Positions 11,080 to 23,484 of a stretch of DNA of 64,000 nucleotides are shown one piece after another; position 1 is the first letter of the stretch; each line of letters opens with the position of its first letter. The notes below the pieces were generated by a model that made no database searches, was not told the origin of the DNA, and worked only from the letters and a program-made list of their open reading frames with translations. The position numbers and the translations under genes were made by a program. This DNA comes from Mesodorylaimus sp. YZB2_4. Taxonomy: Eukaryota > Nematoda > Enoplea > Dorylaimida > Dorylaimidae. The stretch spans positions 868,001 through 932,000 of the forward strand of contig JASANH010000523.1 in the NCBI GenBank assembly GCA_030248295.1, written 5' to 3'.

Positions 11080-14000
11080 TCATTTGGAGGCGGTACTGTA
11101 CGAGAACTTTTCGCGATCAGTACTATGCATAGATTCAGCGCGACTTGTTTGACCAAGTTCTTCCAGCTCCCTGCGACGAATCCTTTGATCGAAAACGTCT
11201 CGTTCGTGAAGTCCTACAGTGAGTCCAGTGACTGAAAAATCTTTATACAGTACTGTATATGCCAGGCGGGGTAATCTGTACTCACCATCTCCCATTTCCG
11301 TTCGCGTGGCGATGATTTGCATGACTCCGACAACAATTCGCAGATCTTGGATACCATTGCTGGCCGAGAACGCACCGTAGCGGTGTCGGAAAACATATCG
11401 AAGCAGCCCCAGCAAATTGATTCGCTTGTGGCACATCCACATTTGCCGACCAACAAACATGGTGAGCAAGGCGGGAGAACGATGGGTGCCAGTCGGGCAT
11501 TGAAACATCACACCAGCTAACTTCTCTTTGATCTTCTTCGCTTGACTCTCGTGAATCATTCCGACCACCTCCACGTATTTAGATGGAGATATGGACGAGT
11601 CAACACGAATGAACGTGATCTATCACAGCATAAAGCAGCCAAGTGGGCTTCGTTTTCGAACCAGAAAGCCCAAGCCTTACCTTACGCCTGCAAGTACGTC
11701 GCTTCCGTTTCCACGATATCTCAACAATATACTGATCGAACTCTCCAGGCGAGTGGAGGGAAGCCTCGGTGTACAATTCATACTTCCCACAACTTATGCG
11801 ATCGCCGTCAGTGGGGGAAAAGCATTCTTCCCATTCGGCTTCTTCGTCTTCAAGCGATTCGGGCGAGATTACGACAGTGCCAATCTAAAACCAAAATGAG
11901 GGGTCAGCTTCATAGTCGCTGCGCCCAGCCGTTTAACCTTACTTTTTTCTTCCAAATGGCAGACAAGTATTTCACGAGCTGTACCTTCGTCGGATTTTGC
12001 GCCAACAGCAACGTGCGAGAAAAGTAATCGGATAATTGTGTCATATGCAAACCAACACCTTTCTTGCCCATTTTAAGTTGCGTCGATGAACGCAGAGGCA
12101 CCTCTGGATGACAAGAATCTGGTACAGTAATCAAATCTGTCGGCTTTTTCCCATCAGTGATCATCGACAGGACGTCTTGGGCCATCTCCTCTGATCCGAT
12201 CACTTCGCACGCCATTTGACGCAGATCCGAAACGTCCATCACGTTCTGCTCGTCCTTGTACGTCTTCTGTAGCTCCTTGTTCTGGCCAGCTGTAAGCAGA
12301 GGGTAACAAGCAGTGCTGCATAGAGTCAAATGCTGCATGCCTCACCAGCTTTTTTGCGTTTCTTGACCATCAAGACACCGACTGTCACCGAACCAATGAT
12401 CAGAAATGCTACGAGTAGTCCGCCCACTAGATAGCCGATGCGTGTCGGAGTCCACCAGTCTGTTCAAAAAGATCACAGCAGGTCTTACGATTAGTAGTCG
12501 TAAAGAGATGGCAAGCAGATACTTTTCTTCCTTTTCTTTTTTTCGTCCGCAGTAGCGTCAACACTGGCCTGGATGCGTGGTCGACTCCTGGCTGAAAAAG
12601 AGCAGGACCTTCTACAGTGTTTCGGGCCATTAATTATGATCAAGTTAATAATTACTGACACATAGCTTCAGTCAGATTCATGGTGCCGTTAGCGTATGAA
12701 GTGACCCCAGTGCCGCAGATTCGCACGCCAACCGAGAAGTGGCACTCGGTATTTTCTGCATCACTTCTCTCGACAGTGATACTACTCTAAAACAATAGCT
12801 ATAGTTTCTGTTAGTCAAATTTGTTCTTCTCTTCTTACTGTTTTATTTGTCTTGTTTCGCACACGCCAACTTATCTCACGTCGGTCGACTAATCGTAACA
12901 ACCCGAGATCTGTGATGTTTTCTTGCGGCTGGCAATCGGCAATGATGATCGTCTTGTTTTCTTCATAATCTATCCTCAAGCTTGTGGCTAAATCAAGATT
13001 GCTCATCAGATCTGTTTCGATGTTTGATAAATACCAGCCTACCAATGAAAATAAGCAAATTTTCGAAATATGCTGCAATTCCTCCGCGATAATAAGCTAC
13101 AGCGTGGAAGGTGATTAATTTCGACCCATTAAACAGGCTATCAATTTGTATCGTGTCTTCCTTGTTGGACAGAGTACCCGTAATATTACCCTCCTTGTTT
13201 GAGCTATGCAGTGCATAAAATATTTCGGACAACGGTTGCCCATCGACCATTGGAGGCACGACAACATTTAGCTTTGGAACTTGGCGATGAAGCAAGATGG
13301 GCTCATTAAAATATTTGATCTTTGAGTCGTAAAATACGTAAGCGCTTCCATCTGCAGAATGTGAAAGTACAGTAGGGTATGCACATATGTAACTAATGTA
13401 ATGTGAGGACCCAAAGACCAACCTTTCCCAAACTAACCCCACATCCGAGCGGTTACGAGGTATCAAAATAGGCGGGGTAACCAAAGTGATAAGGGTTCCT
13501 GGAGAGAACTGAACCATCTTTACGTGGTACCAGCTGATAAAATAACACCACAGGACCCACAAAAAATGCGTCGCGGAGAGAACGCTTACTTTCAGGGCAT
13601 TTGTCAATATTCGTATAAAATACCAGCCGATCACTCGGCAAGAATAGCTTTCTCTTCGAGTCAGCGACCGTCTCTTTATCCGGGCACCACACCGCATCGA
13701 CAGGTTCGCATGGACCCCCATCCAAATGCGCGAAGCACTTAGCTGATCGCCGATCGTTAGGACTATATCGACACAACGGATGAGTAACGTTGCAAGAGGT
13801 GCAAGTTATTTCGCTTGAGCCTAAAATCTTTCGCACTGTGCTGTGATTGGATGAGGAACGGGTCGATCGAAGAATGCAATGAGCACCCTCGATGGCTATA
13901 CTCACACATATAGCACTTATGACGAAAAAATTCTTTTGCGAAAATAGCTTCCCCAGTGTTTTCATTTTTGTACTTGCACTGATAATCGCCGAACGGCAAT

Positions 14001-14324
14001 GAACTGGCCTTTCGTCTGACCACGCATGTCGAACTGGAGATCATAGTACAGTTGACGACTGAAGAATCATTGCGATTTTCAATCAAGAAAATGCCATCGC
14101 CTCGCAATTCTTCATCGATACTACAATTTATCACAACGATTGTGTCATCGCGAGGGTAAGGGTTGTGTCGATAGCTGAATGAGTCAAGCAATTTATAGTC
14201 CAGTTCTAAACAGCAGCTTGTCACAAAAGGCGCGTGGTACAAATTACAAGGGTAACGTACTTGCTCGAAGAGAGATTGCGAGGACAAACAATGCCACCAA
14301 GTACGCTATTGAAACAATCCTCAT
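11080..14324 (-). CDS. Receptor-type protein tyrosine phosphatase-like protein, probably catalytically dead
   Basis: The protein starts at ATG 14324 with a signal peptide (IVSIAYLVALFVLAISLRA). A cysteine-containing ectodomain follows in exons near 14200-13985, 13830-13595, 13360-13090 and 13030-12840, with NxS/T sites. A single membrane helix is encoded at about 12440-12350 (LVGGLLVAFLIIGSVTVGVL, then MVKKRKKA). The cytoplasmic part, ending at 11080, reads like one PTP domain: LVKYLSAIWKK, TVVISPESLEDEEAEWEECF, DRISCGKYELY, then FQCPTGTHRSPALLTMF. That last motif keeps the CX5R cysteine and arginine, but the preceding His is Gln, and where a WPD loop should lie the sequence is SSISPSKY. Such receptors usually act as binding or signalling pseudoenzymes. 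Exon joins in the ectodomain around 13030-13110 are uncertain. The gene diverges from RAD17. Confidence 0.7.
11244..11259. promoter_or_regulatory. 16-bp perfect palindrome, copy 1
   Basis: TATACAGTACTGTATA reads the same on both strands. It lies inside the last intron of the PTP-like gene, close to the acceptor. The identical 16-mer occurs at 38689-38704. Its function is unknown. Confidence 0.6.
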
Positions 14325-14842
14325 TTTCCGCAAGCAAAACCGTCGTAAAAATTATCTCTAAAGATCTGTTATCGCTGGGAAAAATATCAGGATACATGGA
14401 ACTATCTATCAATCATATCTGAGCAAGCCCTTTCACCTCCAGTCTCGCATACTTTACACTGTATTACACTGCTAGTAGAAATGCACGCATCCTTGCACAT
14501 CCGATTTCACAAGTTACTGCAGATTCCGGCTCATTTTTATACCCGCATTGTTTTTTCCTACGACCAGCTGCAGTCGACCAGTTCGAGCGAGACCCGCCCC
14601 AAAAGTGAGAGAATGAAATTTTGAATTGCCGCCAAATAGAGATATAGTGAGTAAAATGTCTGCTAAATAGCGCGAAGCTTCATGGAGGGAAAAGGAAAGG
14701 AAAGAAAATATTCATTTTTTTCATGGCTACCTAATAAACAATTCGGCCAAACAATTTTGTACGTCCTTCCTCTGTAACAAAAAGTAAAACGGTGAAACAA
14801 AGAACTTTTTTATTTAGATTGCATTTGATATGGTGACTTTGT
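14325..14842. promoter_or_regulatory. Divergent promoter region between the PTP-like gene and RAD17
   Basis: The two genes start back to back with 518 bp between their ATGs. The stretch is AT-rich. A TTTTTATACCC at about 14534 could be a TATA element for the leftward gene only if read on that strand, which I cannot confirm, and a run of T and A lies just before the RAD17 start. No exon is seen. Confidence 0.4.
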
Positions 14843-16997
14843 ATGACTGCAGAACTAATGTCTCGTCAACAACGAAACGCTGGTTGGATTCAATCTTCTT
14901 TCGGTGATTTTCTGCCCAAGAGTAAGGTGATTGGTCAAAGCAATTCAGTTTCCAATAGATCTGGTTCCTCCTCATCTTCGACGACTAATAAGCGAAAAGG
15001 TTACCAGCGAGCTCCCAGCGGCAACAGCATTCCAGCATCTTCTACATTGCTGTCGCCGGATAAATCTGGTTCTACGTTATTTCGGCGGCCAAACAAAATT
15101 CCGCGACGACGACCGTCGACCGTCGTTCATCGTCAAGAGAACCAGTGCTTACTAGACCGATACACCCCGAAATGCCTGGCTGACTTGGCGGTACATTCTC
15201 GGAAATTGAAGGAATTGCGAGATTGGTTCGACAAGTCCTCATCTCTGACTAATGGTGTCTCATTCTTATTGGTGAATGGCCCGAGTGGATGCGGAAAATT
15301 TTCAGCGATACGAGTTCTTGCCAAAGAATGCGGTCTCGATATTTCGGAATGGACTGAACCATTGTTATGGCGTGAATGGAAGAATTACAAGGAAGAACAA
15401 CACAGCGGACGAATGGAAATTGGGCGAGCATCCCAACTCGAGGAGTTCTCATCGTATCTCCTTCGTGCGTCCTGCGTCTCGACTTTGAATACGAATGGTT
15501 TGTTGATCGGTAGTCGCAGCAACACGATTTTGCCGCAGTCAACATCCTCCCACCGGAAATTGATCATTGCGAAGGAATTCCCGAATGAATTTTACGACAA
15601 ACCCGACGAATTTGCGAGTATCCTCAAATCATATGCGCGCAAAGTATCAAAAGCCTTTCGTGTTTTAGTCGTGTTCATTGTCTCGACTAATGAAGGAAAC
15701 GAATTGCGGTGGCAAAACATTTTTTCGAAAGATTTATTGGAACATCTGCGGTTTGACGTTATCGAAATGAATCCAATTGCTAACACGTTTTTGGTCAAGG
15801 CGCTTAAGTAAGTCTGTTTTGCATTCGGCTATAAAAAATGACGCCATTGGTTTTCTTTCAGGCGCATTATCGACGGTGAACAATTTGACATCAACAAAGC
15901 CCAATTGGATCAGCTGATCGAAACGGCCAATGGCGACATACGTTTTGCTATTAATGAACTACAGTTTCTCCATTCGGGACACGAGTTGCAAGGATCAAAA
16001 TCGAAAGCGAGTGGTCGGGATAGTACATTGCTCCTGTTTCGAGCGCTTGGTCGCTGCATCTATAGCAAACGCAACGAAACTGCGGTCGATCTTTCGAACG
16101 ATGAAGCCCTTTTACCAGTTCATTTACGACGCTCCTGTTCTCGACCATTTCCATTAGATTTCGATCCCGATCTAATTGTTGAAAAAACTGGATTTCACTC
16201 GTCAACATTTGCCTTATTCCTGGAAGAAAATGTCTGGGATGTGTTCTGCTCGCCGTCACCAAAATTTGAATCAGAAACGCAAGAATCGGACGAGTTAGAA
16301 GCCATTGCGAATTTGCTGGAAACATTGAGTCTCGTTGATACACTGGTCAACATAAACGATTATGAATCCAGAGATAAACTGACGGTGTACGAAAAAAGCT
16401 TGCCAGCCAGAGCGGTCGCTTTCTACTCGTATGAAAATGCAGTGTAAGTACAACCGATATAAGTGTGGGTCGGGATGGGACTCCTATTAGATTGGACTAA
16501 CCATCGGCAGAACAGGCATGTCACGTAAGACTTGACTTGATAAAGGTTACTAGCGTGCTATGGGTGGGGGTTAAATGGAGCTTGTTCACTCTGACTATTG
16601 CGCAATTGTCTATTTCAGGCGAAAGAAGGGTGCTCACACTTACAAATCGATGCGGAGACCAGCTTGGTTGGATTCGTCACGAAAAATACGAAATCTGCAA
16701 GGGAAGCCGCGGCAGCCCACGATCTACCACAGGCCTGGATCAATATCGATCAGCGAATTCGTGCCTTTTGCTGGAAAGGGTTTTCAAGCAATCACGTCAA
16801 GTTCCAAGTCACGTATGTCATCTGAAGCGGATTGGGGTCTCGATGATATTTCGGAACAAGTGACCGAAGAGTCAAAGCTGGGAAGTGACCTTAGATCGGG
16901 TGTCAAAAGCCAAAACGAAGCTCAAGCGGGTGCTTATCATTACGAGATACGTGAAGACGAAGTTGCTAACGTTTGTATCGATGAATTTGAAGACTGA
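14843..16997 (+). CDS. RAD17: RAD17-like checkpoint clamp loader
   Basis: Three exons, 14843-15807, 15862-16443 and 16619-16997, join in phase to 641 residues, near the family length. RAD17 with RFC2-5 loads the 9-1-1 clamp at damaged or stalled DNA in the nucleus. Evidence: QCLLDRYTPKCLADLAVHSR (the RFC box typical of RAD17), a P-loop region FLLVNGPSGCGK, the pattern IIAKEFPNEFY where RAD17 proteins have their Walker B segment, NGDIRFAINELQFL (a helical lid motif), and a short acidic C-terminus (CIDEFED). Oddities: the residue after the P-loop lysine is Phe, not Ser/Thr, and the Walker B pair has become Lys-Glu. ATP hydrolysis may therefore be weak. The N-terminal 90 residues are Ser-rich and basic. 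The start chosen is the first ATG of the open frame. Confidence 0.88.
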
Positions 16998-17174
16998 AGG
17001 TACTTTTTCATTAGGGTCATTACTAGCAGGAAAAATATGATTTTTTGAGCTGTCCTTGCTTTTAGCTTGGGCACAAGGTTTACAGCAGGACGGTAAAAGC
17101 CTGTACTTCTTGGACAACCCTGAAAAGTCGAAGGGACCATCCATGAAGGACGTCTAGGCTACCAAAGGGGGAGG

Positions 17175-17545
17175 CAGGTGAAAATCAGAATCAAATTTTT
17201 TGTGGGTTGGGCCCTGTGGGACTTCCAGCCCGTTTTGCCTTTAGCCGGCCAGCAGTCATGATATGATAAGCGAGGCCGTGATACAAGACAGCTCATACCA
17301 GCTCTCACGGCAGCTTCCCTCTGTGTGTCTCCACCAGAAGCACCTCCAAACGAGGGCATCCTGTGCCAGCACCAGCATCCCAGGATGATACTGGGCGAGA
17401 AGGGAGGGACCTTCCCGACTGGTGTTCGGGAACCAGTTTCCCTGATTATCTACTCGTTCGGCGTCCGCCACTTGACGGTACCCCGTGAGTCGCCCAGAGC
17501 CAGGTGTACAAGGCCAGCGATGGACTTACTAAATCAAAGACCGGT
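17175..17545 (-). repeat. tRNA-derived SINE family R1, copy A (head missing)
   Basis: This segment matches 44735-45240 along about 370 bp, including the shared block CATCCTGTGCCAGCACTAGC-like sequence and a T-rich tail next to GTGGGTTGGGCC. The tRNA-like head seen in copy C is absent here; the match stops after the ACCGGTTTCCACTCTGAG block. The insert lies 180 bp downstream of RAD17. Confidence 0.75.
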
Positions 17546-17692
17546 TTCCACTCTGAGGAAACGCTCGGACAATTGGACTCGGGACCCAGGAAAAGGATCA
17601 AGGCACTTAGGCAACACACGCAGATTCAGAATCGGGAGTGACGGATTAGAAAAACCACGTCATGATAGGACACAATATCAGCAGAGTATAGC

Positions 17693-17850
17693 CCTCGTGC
17701 CTGGTGGGCCGTGGGAGAGAGTAATCGATATTCTGCCCTGGCTGGGAGACGTCAACCTCTCGGGTTGATGTTTCAGACGTAGGTAGTCGCAAGACTTGCC
17801 TGCTTCAGTCGGAGTTTTTGTCCCGCCGAAGCCTGCCAGGCATGGTTACA
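17693..17850 (+). repeat. Dispersed repeat family R3, copy 1
   Basis: About 160 bp with the blocks GAGAGAGTAATCGATA, CTCGGGTTGATGTTTCAG and GCAAGACTTGCCTGCTTCAG. It matches the reverse complement of 42170-42340 over its whole length and 31380-31472 over its first part. No coding potential was seen. It may be a fragment of a larger element. Confidence 0.7.
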
Positions 17851-17888
17851 AGAGGAATCGGATTCGGTTGAGGATGAGCATCACTCTG

Positions 17889-18282
17889 TCATTGTTGGGA
17901 CGATCCCTTCGAAGAGTAACCATGATGACGCGAATGGGATCGACCGGATCTGTAAGCGCCAGACTGCCGAGCGGCAGTCGAACCAGATGCACAGGCACTG
18001 ACACCAAAACGCACCATGGCACTGTCGGGCCATGATCTGACTTTAAGCTCAACGTCTACCGTCAACTGCAAAATTAGTTCATACTGTACCAGGAGTGCAC
18101 TCTTTCCACGTGAGGTCGACTAAATGGTCTCCATCGTCCACATCTATCACCTTGTACCTCGCTAGTGTGACCTCGACGAGAGTCGCGACAACGACCATGG
18201 CGGCTGTGTCGGGCTCGTGGCCGAGGACTCTATTAGGTGCGCAGTTACCGACGATTGTTCGACTCGCGGTTTGGGAAATCAT
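17889..18282 (-). CDS. Small open segments downstream of the second MSP copy, function unknown
   Basis: On the minus strand an open frame from ATG 18282 gives 67 residues (ending DLTWKECTPGTV). It is followed at once by ...TTTTGCAG and a second open segment ending at 17889 (LTVDVELKVRSWPDSAMVRF, then a Ser/Arg/Gly-rich end). No donor of normal spacing joins the two, so the gene structure is unresolved. The decayed counterpart at 1985-2230 keeps the pattern but has a stop and no acceptor. I do not recognise a domain. Confidence 0.35.
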
Positions 18283-19203
18283 TTCGTCCCCTCCACCCTC
18301 GAGTGCTCATACCCTGTGCTTGGTGATGTGGTGAATTATGAACATGTTATGTGAGCTTGGGCAGGGGAGGCTGTAGGGGGAGCTTGTAAGTGAGCATGGG
18401 AGGCAGTCAAAGCATATACCGAGTAGTCACATGTCCATACAGAACCCATCAGAGTAGTCAGCGTTGCATCACCACGATCACCTCGTCTTCACTCGTCCTC
18501 GCTTTCAGTTTCACTTTCGCTTTCGTCTTCGTCTTCCTCTTCTTCGCTTTCTTCGCTTTCCTCGCTTTCTTCGTCTTCGTCCTCTTTCGTTTCGCCCCCT
18601 TCGCTCGAAACCGATTTCTTCGACTTGAGGGCCTTCAACGGGATCACGAAACGCTGCGCCTGGTCCGGTTGGTGCTCCTTCCAGTACTGAGCCGCTGACT
18701 GAAAAAGAGCACGTACATAGTATAGATCGGTCGAAATTGGACAGCGACTTACTTTGACCTCGGTCGGACACTCTTGCATGAGGACAGTGATTCGGTCTTG
18801 TTCGTGGAATGGTCGAGCCCCGGGTATGGCCTTGAAGTCAACTCCGAAATCAGCCTTACCTCCGTTGGCTCGCACGATGCCCACACCGAGTTCGGGCTTC
18901 ACGTCCAGGATGCGCGTCGTCCGCAGCTTGAAGGCCAAGTCGCGGCTGCTGTCGTTGACGATCACGACTCTCGCCTGGTTCTCGTCGCTTAACGCCAACC
19001 CGCCCGCCGGCTCGATGCGCACGTCCTTCATCCAAGCATCGCGTTGTTCACTCGAGGTGGTCATCTCGCAGCGAAGAAATGATTCGACTCCAATCGACCG
19101 ACTGATCTCGACTAAAGCTAACAAGCAGAATGGCAGTGAGCGTGCTTGCACTGTACACTGGACACGCACTCCTGGCTGTGCTCGCCATAGGCATGGTTTA
19201 TGC
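17990..19203 (-). repeat. Right arm of the 1.2-kb inverted duplication
   Basis: Reverse-complement counterpart of about 1046-2230. The arm includes the 5' flank, the MSP gene and the small gene that follows it. In this arm the small gene keeps its open frame. Confidence 0.75.
18489..19064 (-). CDS. MSP-domain protein with acidic tail (copy 2)
   Basis: Exons 19064-18753 and 18698-18489 flank a 54-bp intron at the same position and phase as copy 1, giving 173 residues. The 104 residues of exon 1 are identical to copy 1. The five base differences I count in that exon are all synonymous. Exon 2 differs by two substitutions and by length changes in the acidic ESEE tail. The open frame extends upstream of ATG 19064, but that part is outside the conserved coding alignment, so I chose the start shared with copy 1. 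Role and fold are as for copy 1. Confidence 0.8.
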   Translation of the reverse strand: MTTSSEQRDAWMKDVRIEPAGGLALSDENQARVVIVNDSSRDLAFKLRTTRILDVKPELGVGIVRANGGKADFGVDFKAIPGARPFHEQDRITVLMQECPTEVKVSRCPISTDLYYVRALFQSAAQYWKEHQPDQAQRFVIPLKALKSKKSVSSEGGETKEDEDEESEESEESEEEEDEDESESETESEDE

Positions 19204-22200
19204 GTGGTAATCGAATAATCGCTACTCACTACCCTACATACTGCCTTATGGAGTGAGAAGATCGCCTGGTCGCCAAAGCAGTCACAAAAGTTCACACTGT
19301 CCTGATTATAGTGAAAACTGCAAAGATCAAAGTGCATTGCTTAAAATAGCACGTAAATGGCTATCCTGACGTACCAATGGCGTCTGTTATTATAGCTGAA
19401 CAATTCGATGAGCACACTAAAAATAAGCGCGGCAAAGCAGACTCCTATTCAACTGACTCAACGGATTTCGACGGATTAAATATTGGTCAGCATCAGAAAT
19501 AGCGGTTTTTGAAAATTCAGGCAATGTCCGCTGCTCACGGCAAATCGCGGCAACGGCTAGTGGAAGGTGGATGAAACGATACGACGGGACAGGCGCTAGT
19601 CGATGAGTGACTGGTCGTTCGGGACGTAACCAGACAGGACGTAACGTTACTTGTCGAGACTGCACTGGGAACGAAAGGTTGAGCTAAAAGAGCAGCATCT
19701 TGAAACGGAAATCTTGCCAGGGTCCAGTGGTGCCTGTGGGGTCTGAACCGCAGCTTGAATTTCAGCCGGAATGACAGAGGCGTCGCGATATACTGTACGT
19801 GCTGGGGTCAATCGAATTCATAATGTCTAGTCGATGAGTACGTCACAGGGCGATATCTTCGGGGATACCTTAAAAGGCTGAAAATCATAGGGATCATGAA
19901 GCTGTCGTGAGCAAGTTTGTGGCTCTGCCCAGCGGCGACAACGTCGGACGCTCATTCGATTACGCTGGGTATCACGCCAGCCTGGTCAAGTGTTTCTGGT
20001 ATGGACACATTATCGCGCTATGTAACACGCACAGTCAAATTTATCAAGCAGACAATCGATCAGTGTTTGTCACCAGCCATCTCATGGCAGAATGTTACTG
20101 AGATTTTCCAGATACGTTTTGCGGCCAGGCCCTATACTCAGGGTAAACTTTCAACTTCGTTTAAATTCTTCACACCAGTTGCCACCGTCAGTCTAGCAGA
20201 TGAAGATGGTTGGAAGCCCTGTCTGCCTGCGTGCGTAGCGCTTGCTGGACAAGTGCAACCCACTTTTAGCTTTTCATTTGTCGGAAACGTTTAGTGTTAT
20301 CGTAGCGCTGTAAGCTTTGTGTGATATGCGCAATGTGAAGATATCACACAAGTTCTGGCCGCTTTATCATGTTGGCATGCAACTGTTATGCTGATAGTCT
20401 CTTCCCAAATCTATAGCTGGCACTCGTCATTCTTTTCATTGATCATCATTGTCGTCATTCGTTTCGCCTTCTTGTGTGTGTTCGGCGTAAGATGTAGCTG
20501 ACTGCGAATGTCTTGTCATCACGTCATTTCATGTCTCTGCTTGCAAAAATTCCTCCTGTCGTTGAGTTATGCAGCGCCACGCTTTGCAAACACGAGCTAA
20601 TCACCGCTCATCAGAGCACCTAAGCACCTAAGCACACACCCATTTACGACGTGACTCTTTAACGTTAGAACAGTAATTATCAGCGTCATAAACTTTACAC
20701 TAGCCGTTAAATTATAACGTCCTTGATTTCATGGCTTGGTGAGTTGGTAGTAGCTTTGATAAGGCTATGAAGTCACGCTTATCGATAGTTATGGAGTAAA
20801 TATCGCGGGAGTAAAAACCCTGTACATTTACAAAAACAGGTTGAAAGTGCAAAAGTGTGACTGTCCACAAAACAGGAAAGTGCATTCCTATGCTACCTCT
20901 GCCGTAAATGGATCATCCGCCAAGACAGTCAAGCTCTATAAAAATCAAAGATCGCCTCATTTTCTTCACGTGGAAGATTTTTTAAAAGAAGCGCTGTTTG
21001 TCAAAACGCGATGAACAGATGACTTGTGGCAGGCATTCTGACACAGCGGTTCACAATGTCGCAAGGTAGGGAAAAGGCTTGTTTAAAGCAGGAATGGCGG
21101 CCTAGAGTCCTATTTTCGCGCTGTTTCATTTTCTTCGCCATACATTTCTGGTTCGCCCACGGAATAAGGGAATGGGATACTGAATATGCAAGAGAAAAAT
21201 TGTTGCGCTTCTCCGCATCCCTCGTTTGTAAATTCAAAGAAGAGTATGAATTCGTTAAAAATGGCTTCCTGATTTTAGCAGACAGGCCCAACCGGGGCAG
21301 CTTGAACTTGGGGTTCTTGATGCAGTCAGTCTTGTGCGCCAAGTTAGGGACCTCCCTTCGACATTAATATTCAGAGCGGAAATATCATTATTATTGTTTT
21401 GGCAGGTGGGAAAGCAAAAAGAAAATGCCAACAGATATGGTGAGTGCTGTCTGCAATTACCAAATATGTGCGAAGTGTGCGTAGGAGATGGCAAGAGCAG
21501 TCCGATTTTCTCTGTGGGTGTGAATGGCATGGACTCAATGCTCTTGCCACGATTTCTACTGTGCTATATCTGTGACATTAGCCTCTTTCAAAAGGTCATT
21601 TCAGAAACGCCCTAAACTTTTTGGGACTAAATTCGTTTCCCGTTCTTTGAAAGTTTTGAGCAAAATACGGTTAGATAGGTTTTCCAAATATTTTACCAGT
21701 TAATGGGCCGTATTGAGAAAATATTGACGTTTCCATATGCTCGCGAGGGTTTTTCTTGATAGCACCGTTTGGCTCCTTTTTTGACACTCCATTAAGTCGG
21801 GCTCGAATCAGGTTCATAAATTGAGTTTAGCACCGTCGACTCAACCTCCACGGATTTAATTCGATTGAGTACACCTAAAGGCCAGTGCCTGCAAATCGAC
21901 TTTGCTTCCCGCTTCCAAAGAAAGCTCCCCTGGGGCGAGCTAGTTGAAAGGAACGAGTTAAAATTTTTTGTCCCCATTGCAACTTCGAACAAGAGGCGCT
22001 AGGTTAGAGTTCTGGTATTCGGAACTTCCGCCTAGTCATAGGATTCTCTCGGGATATATGCCTCATCTGTCGCTTCAGTTTTTCAGTGAAAAAACTCTGA
22101 ATTGAAAAATGCTATCTAAATAGATCAAGCACATTGACTTCTCACGTTCTGGGCCACAGTCTGCTCCTGGCGATGAGTCTCTGCACATGTTGCTGTCGGG

Positions 22201-23484
22201 CTTCGATGTCATTTGCATCACTAATGTACTCTCTCTCATGGAATTAAAGTAGGTAGGGACTGACCGTGTGCTGCTCTCGCATGCGTCCGCGTGAATTAGG
22301 ATAGCTGTTGCCTTGACCATGACAGGTGCTGTTGTTGTGTCGTGAATGCCATCTCCCATTCCCGCTTGGACCATGTCACCACAGAGTGCTAACATTCATT
22401 GTATTCTTGGCCAAGCCTCTGCGAGTCGTCTCCCAGGAATCGCCAATTGCCTTTGCTGGCTTTATCACCACATTTTGTCAGCTCGTATTTTTTGTCCGCT
22501 TTTGATAAGATTCGTGTCGACTGCAACGAGCACGAGCCAGACAGACGATAGGTTATGCGATAGTGGCATCTGGTTCGAAGCCAACTAAGTCAGAATTTGA
22601 TGAGCTGGACATGGAAAAAGCGAAATTTCGAACGGGATAGATGCAATAAAACAGTAATATATGCTGCCAATTCGGCCTGGTCGTTCCCATTGATTTCGTT
22701 TGTCGGCTGCAGCAGGAATGACGTCAGTGAGGCGTAAGCTGCGGAAAAACAGCTCAGATATTAGACCGTCTATGATAGAAGGGAATTATAGGTGCTAGCC
22801 AGTAATTTGCCCTTCGTTGCCTTCTTTTGCGGCTTTTTATTGGCTGGTCATTCGTCAGATCGAAACTCGGCTTTTTGCAATTCATTCTTAAGTCAGCAAT
22901 CGCACTCAACCATTTTAACTTTTCCATTCTGCTTTATGCATAGCCGAGTTCTCCATGCCTCTGATTGGTCGGGCTATTCATTATGGTGAGTGTGGGCAAG
23001 GCTGCCAGTGGATGATATATGACCAATGAAATATTCCAATCAAGGGCTTTCATTTCCGGATGTGCCATCGGTTTCTTGACACTTTTTCTTTGAACCATAT
23101 TTTTTTGGAATAGTCTTTCTGTCGGAGTCAGCTGCTAAGGTATGCATTGATAGTGTTTTGTTAGCTAGTTTGAGTGGGTGGAAGCCGGCATTACGGCCAA
23201 AGTACAGTGCGAGCTATGAGAATATTTACTGGCTCGCGGGGAATTCGAGCCAATATAAACGCCTTTTCCTAATACGAGTAAGGCGCTAAGGATACCCTGG
23301 GCTCTACTAGCGCATCGATCAAGCCAGGCCCGACTTCGGAGAGGATGAACAGGAAGATGCATGGGCACTGGCTGATACGCAAGCAACACGCAACCTTGGC
23401 CTGCTCGGGAACAGCCATCACGCCGAATCGGCTAATCGAATGCCAGCCTGTCCATTAGGTTTTTGTTTCCTAAACTAGTCAGGC
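19204..23484. other. Gene-poor 4.3-kb stretch
   Basis: I find no exon I can support. Open frames at 19917-20294, 21026-21367 and 22075-22395 (the last on the minus strand) have no recognisable domains, and their splice context is poor. The last is the longest without low complexity and could hide an exon. The unseen first exon and signal peptide of the class B receptor may lie at the right edge. Confidence 0.4.

Noticed and set aside
18489..19337. Longer MSP protein starting upstream of 19064
   Set aside because: The upstream extension is not coding in the other copy and lacks conserved protein sequence; the shared ATG is the better start.
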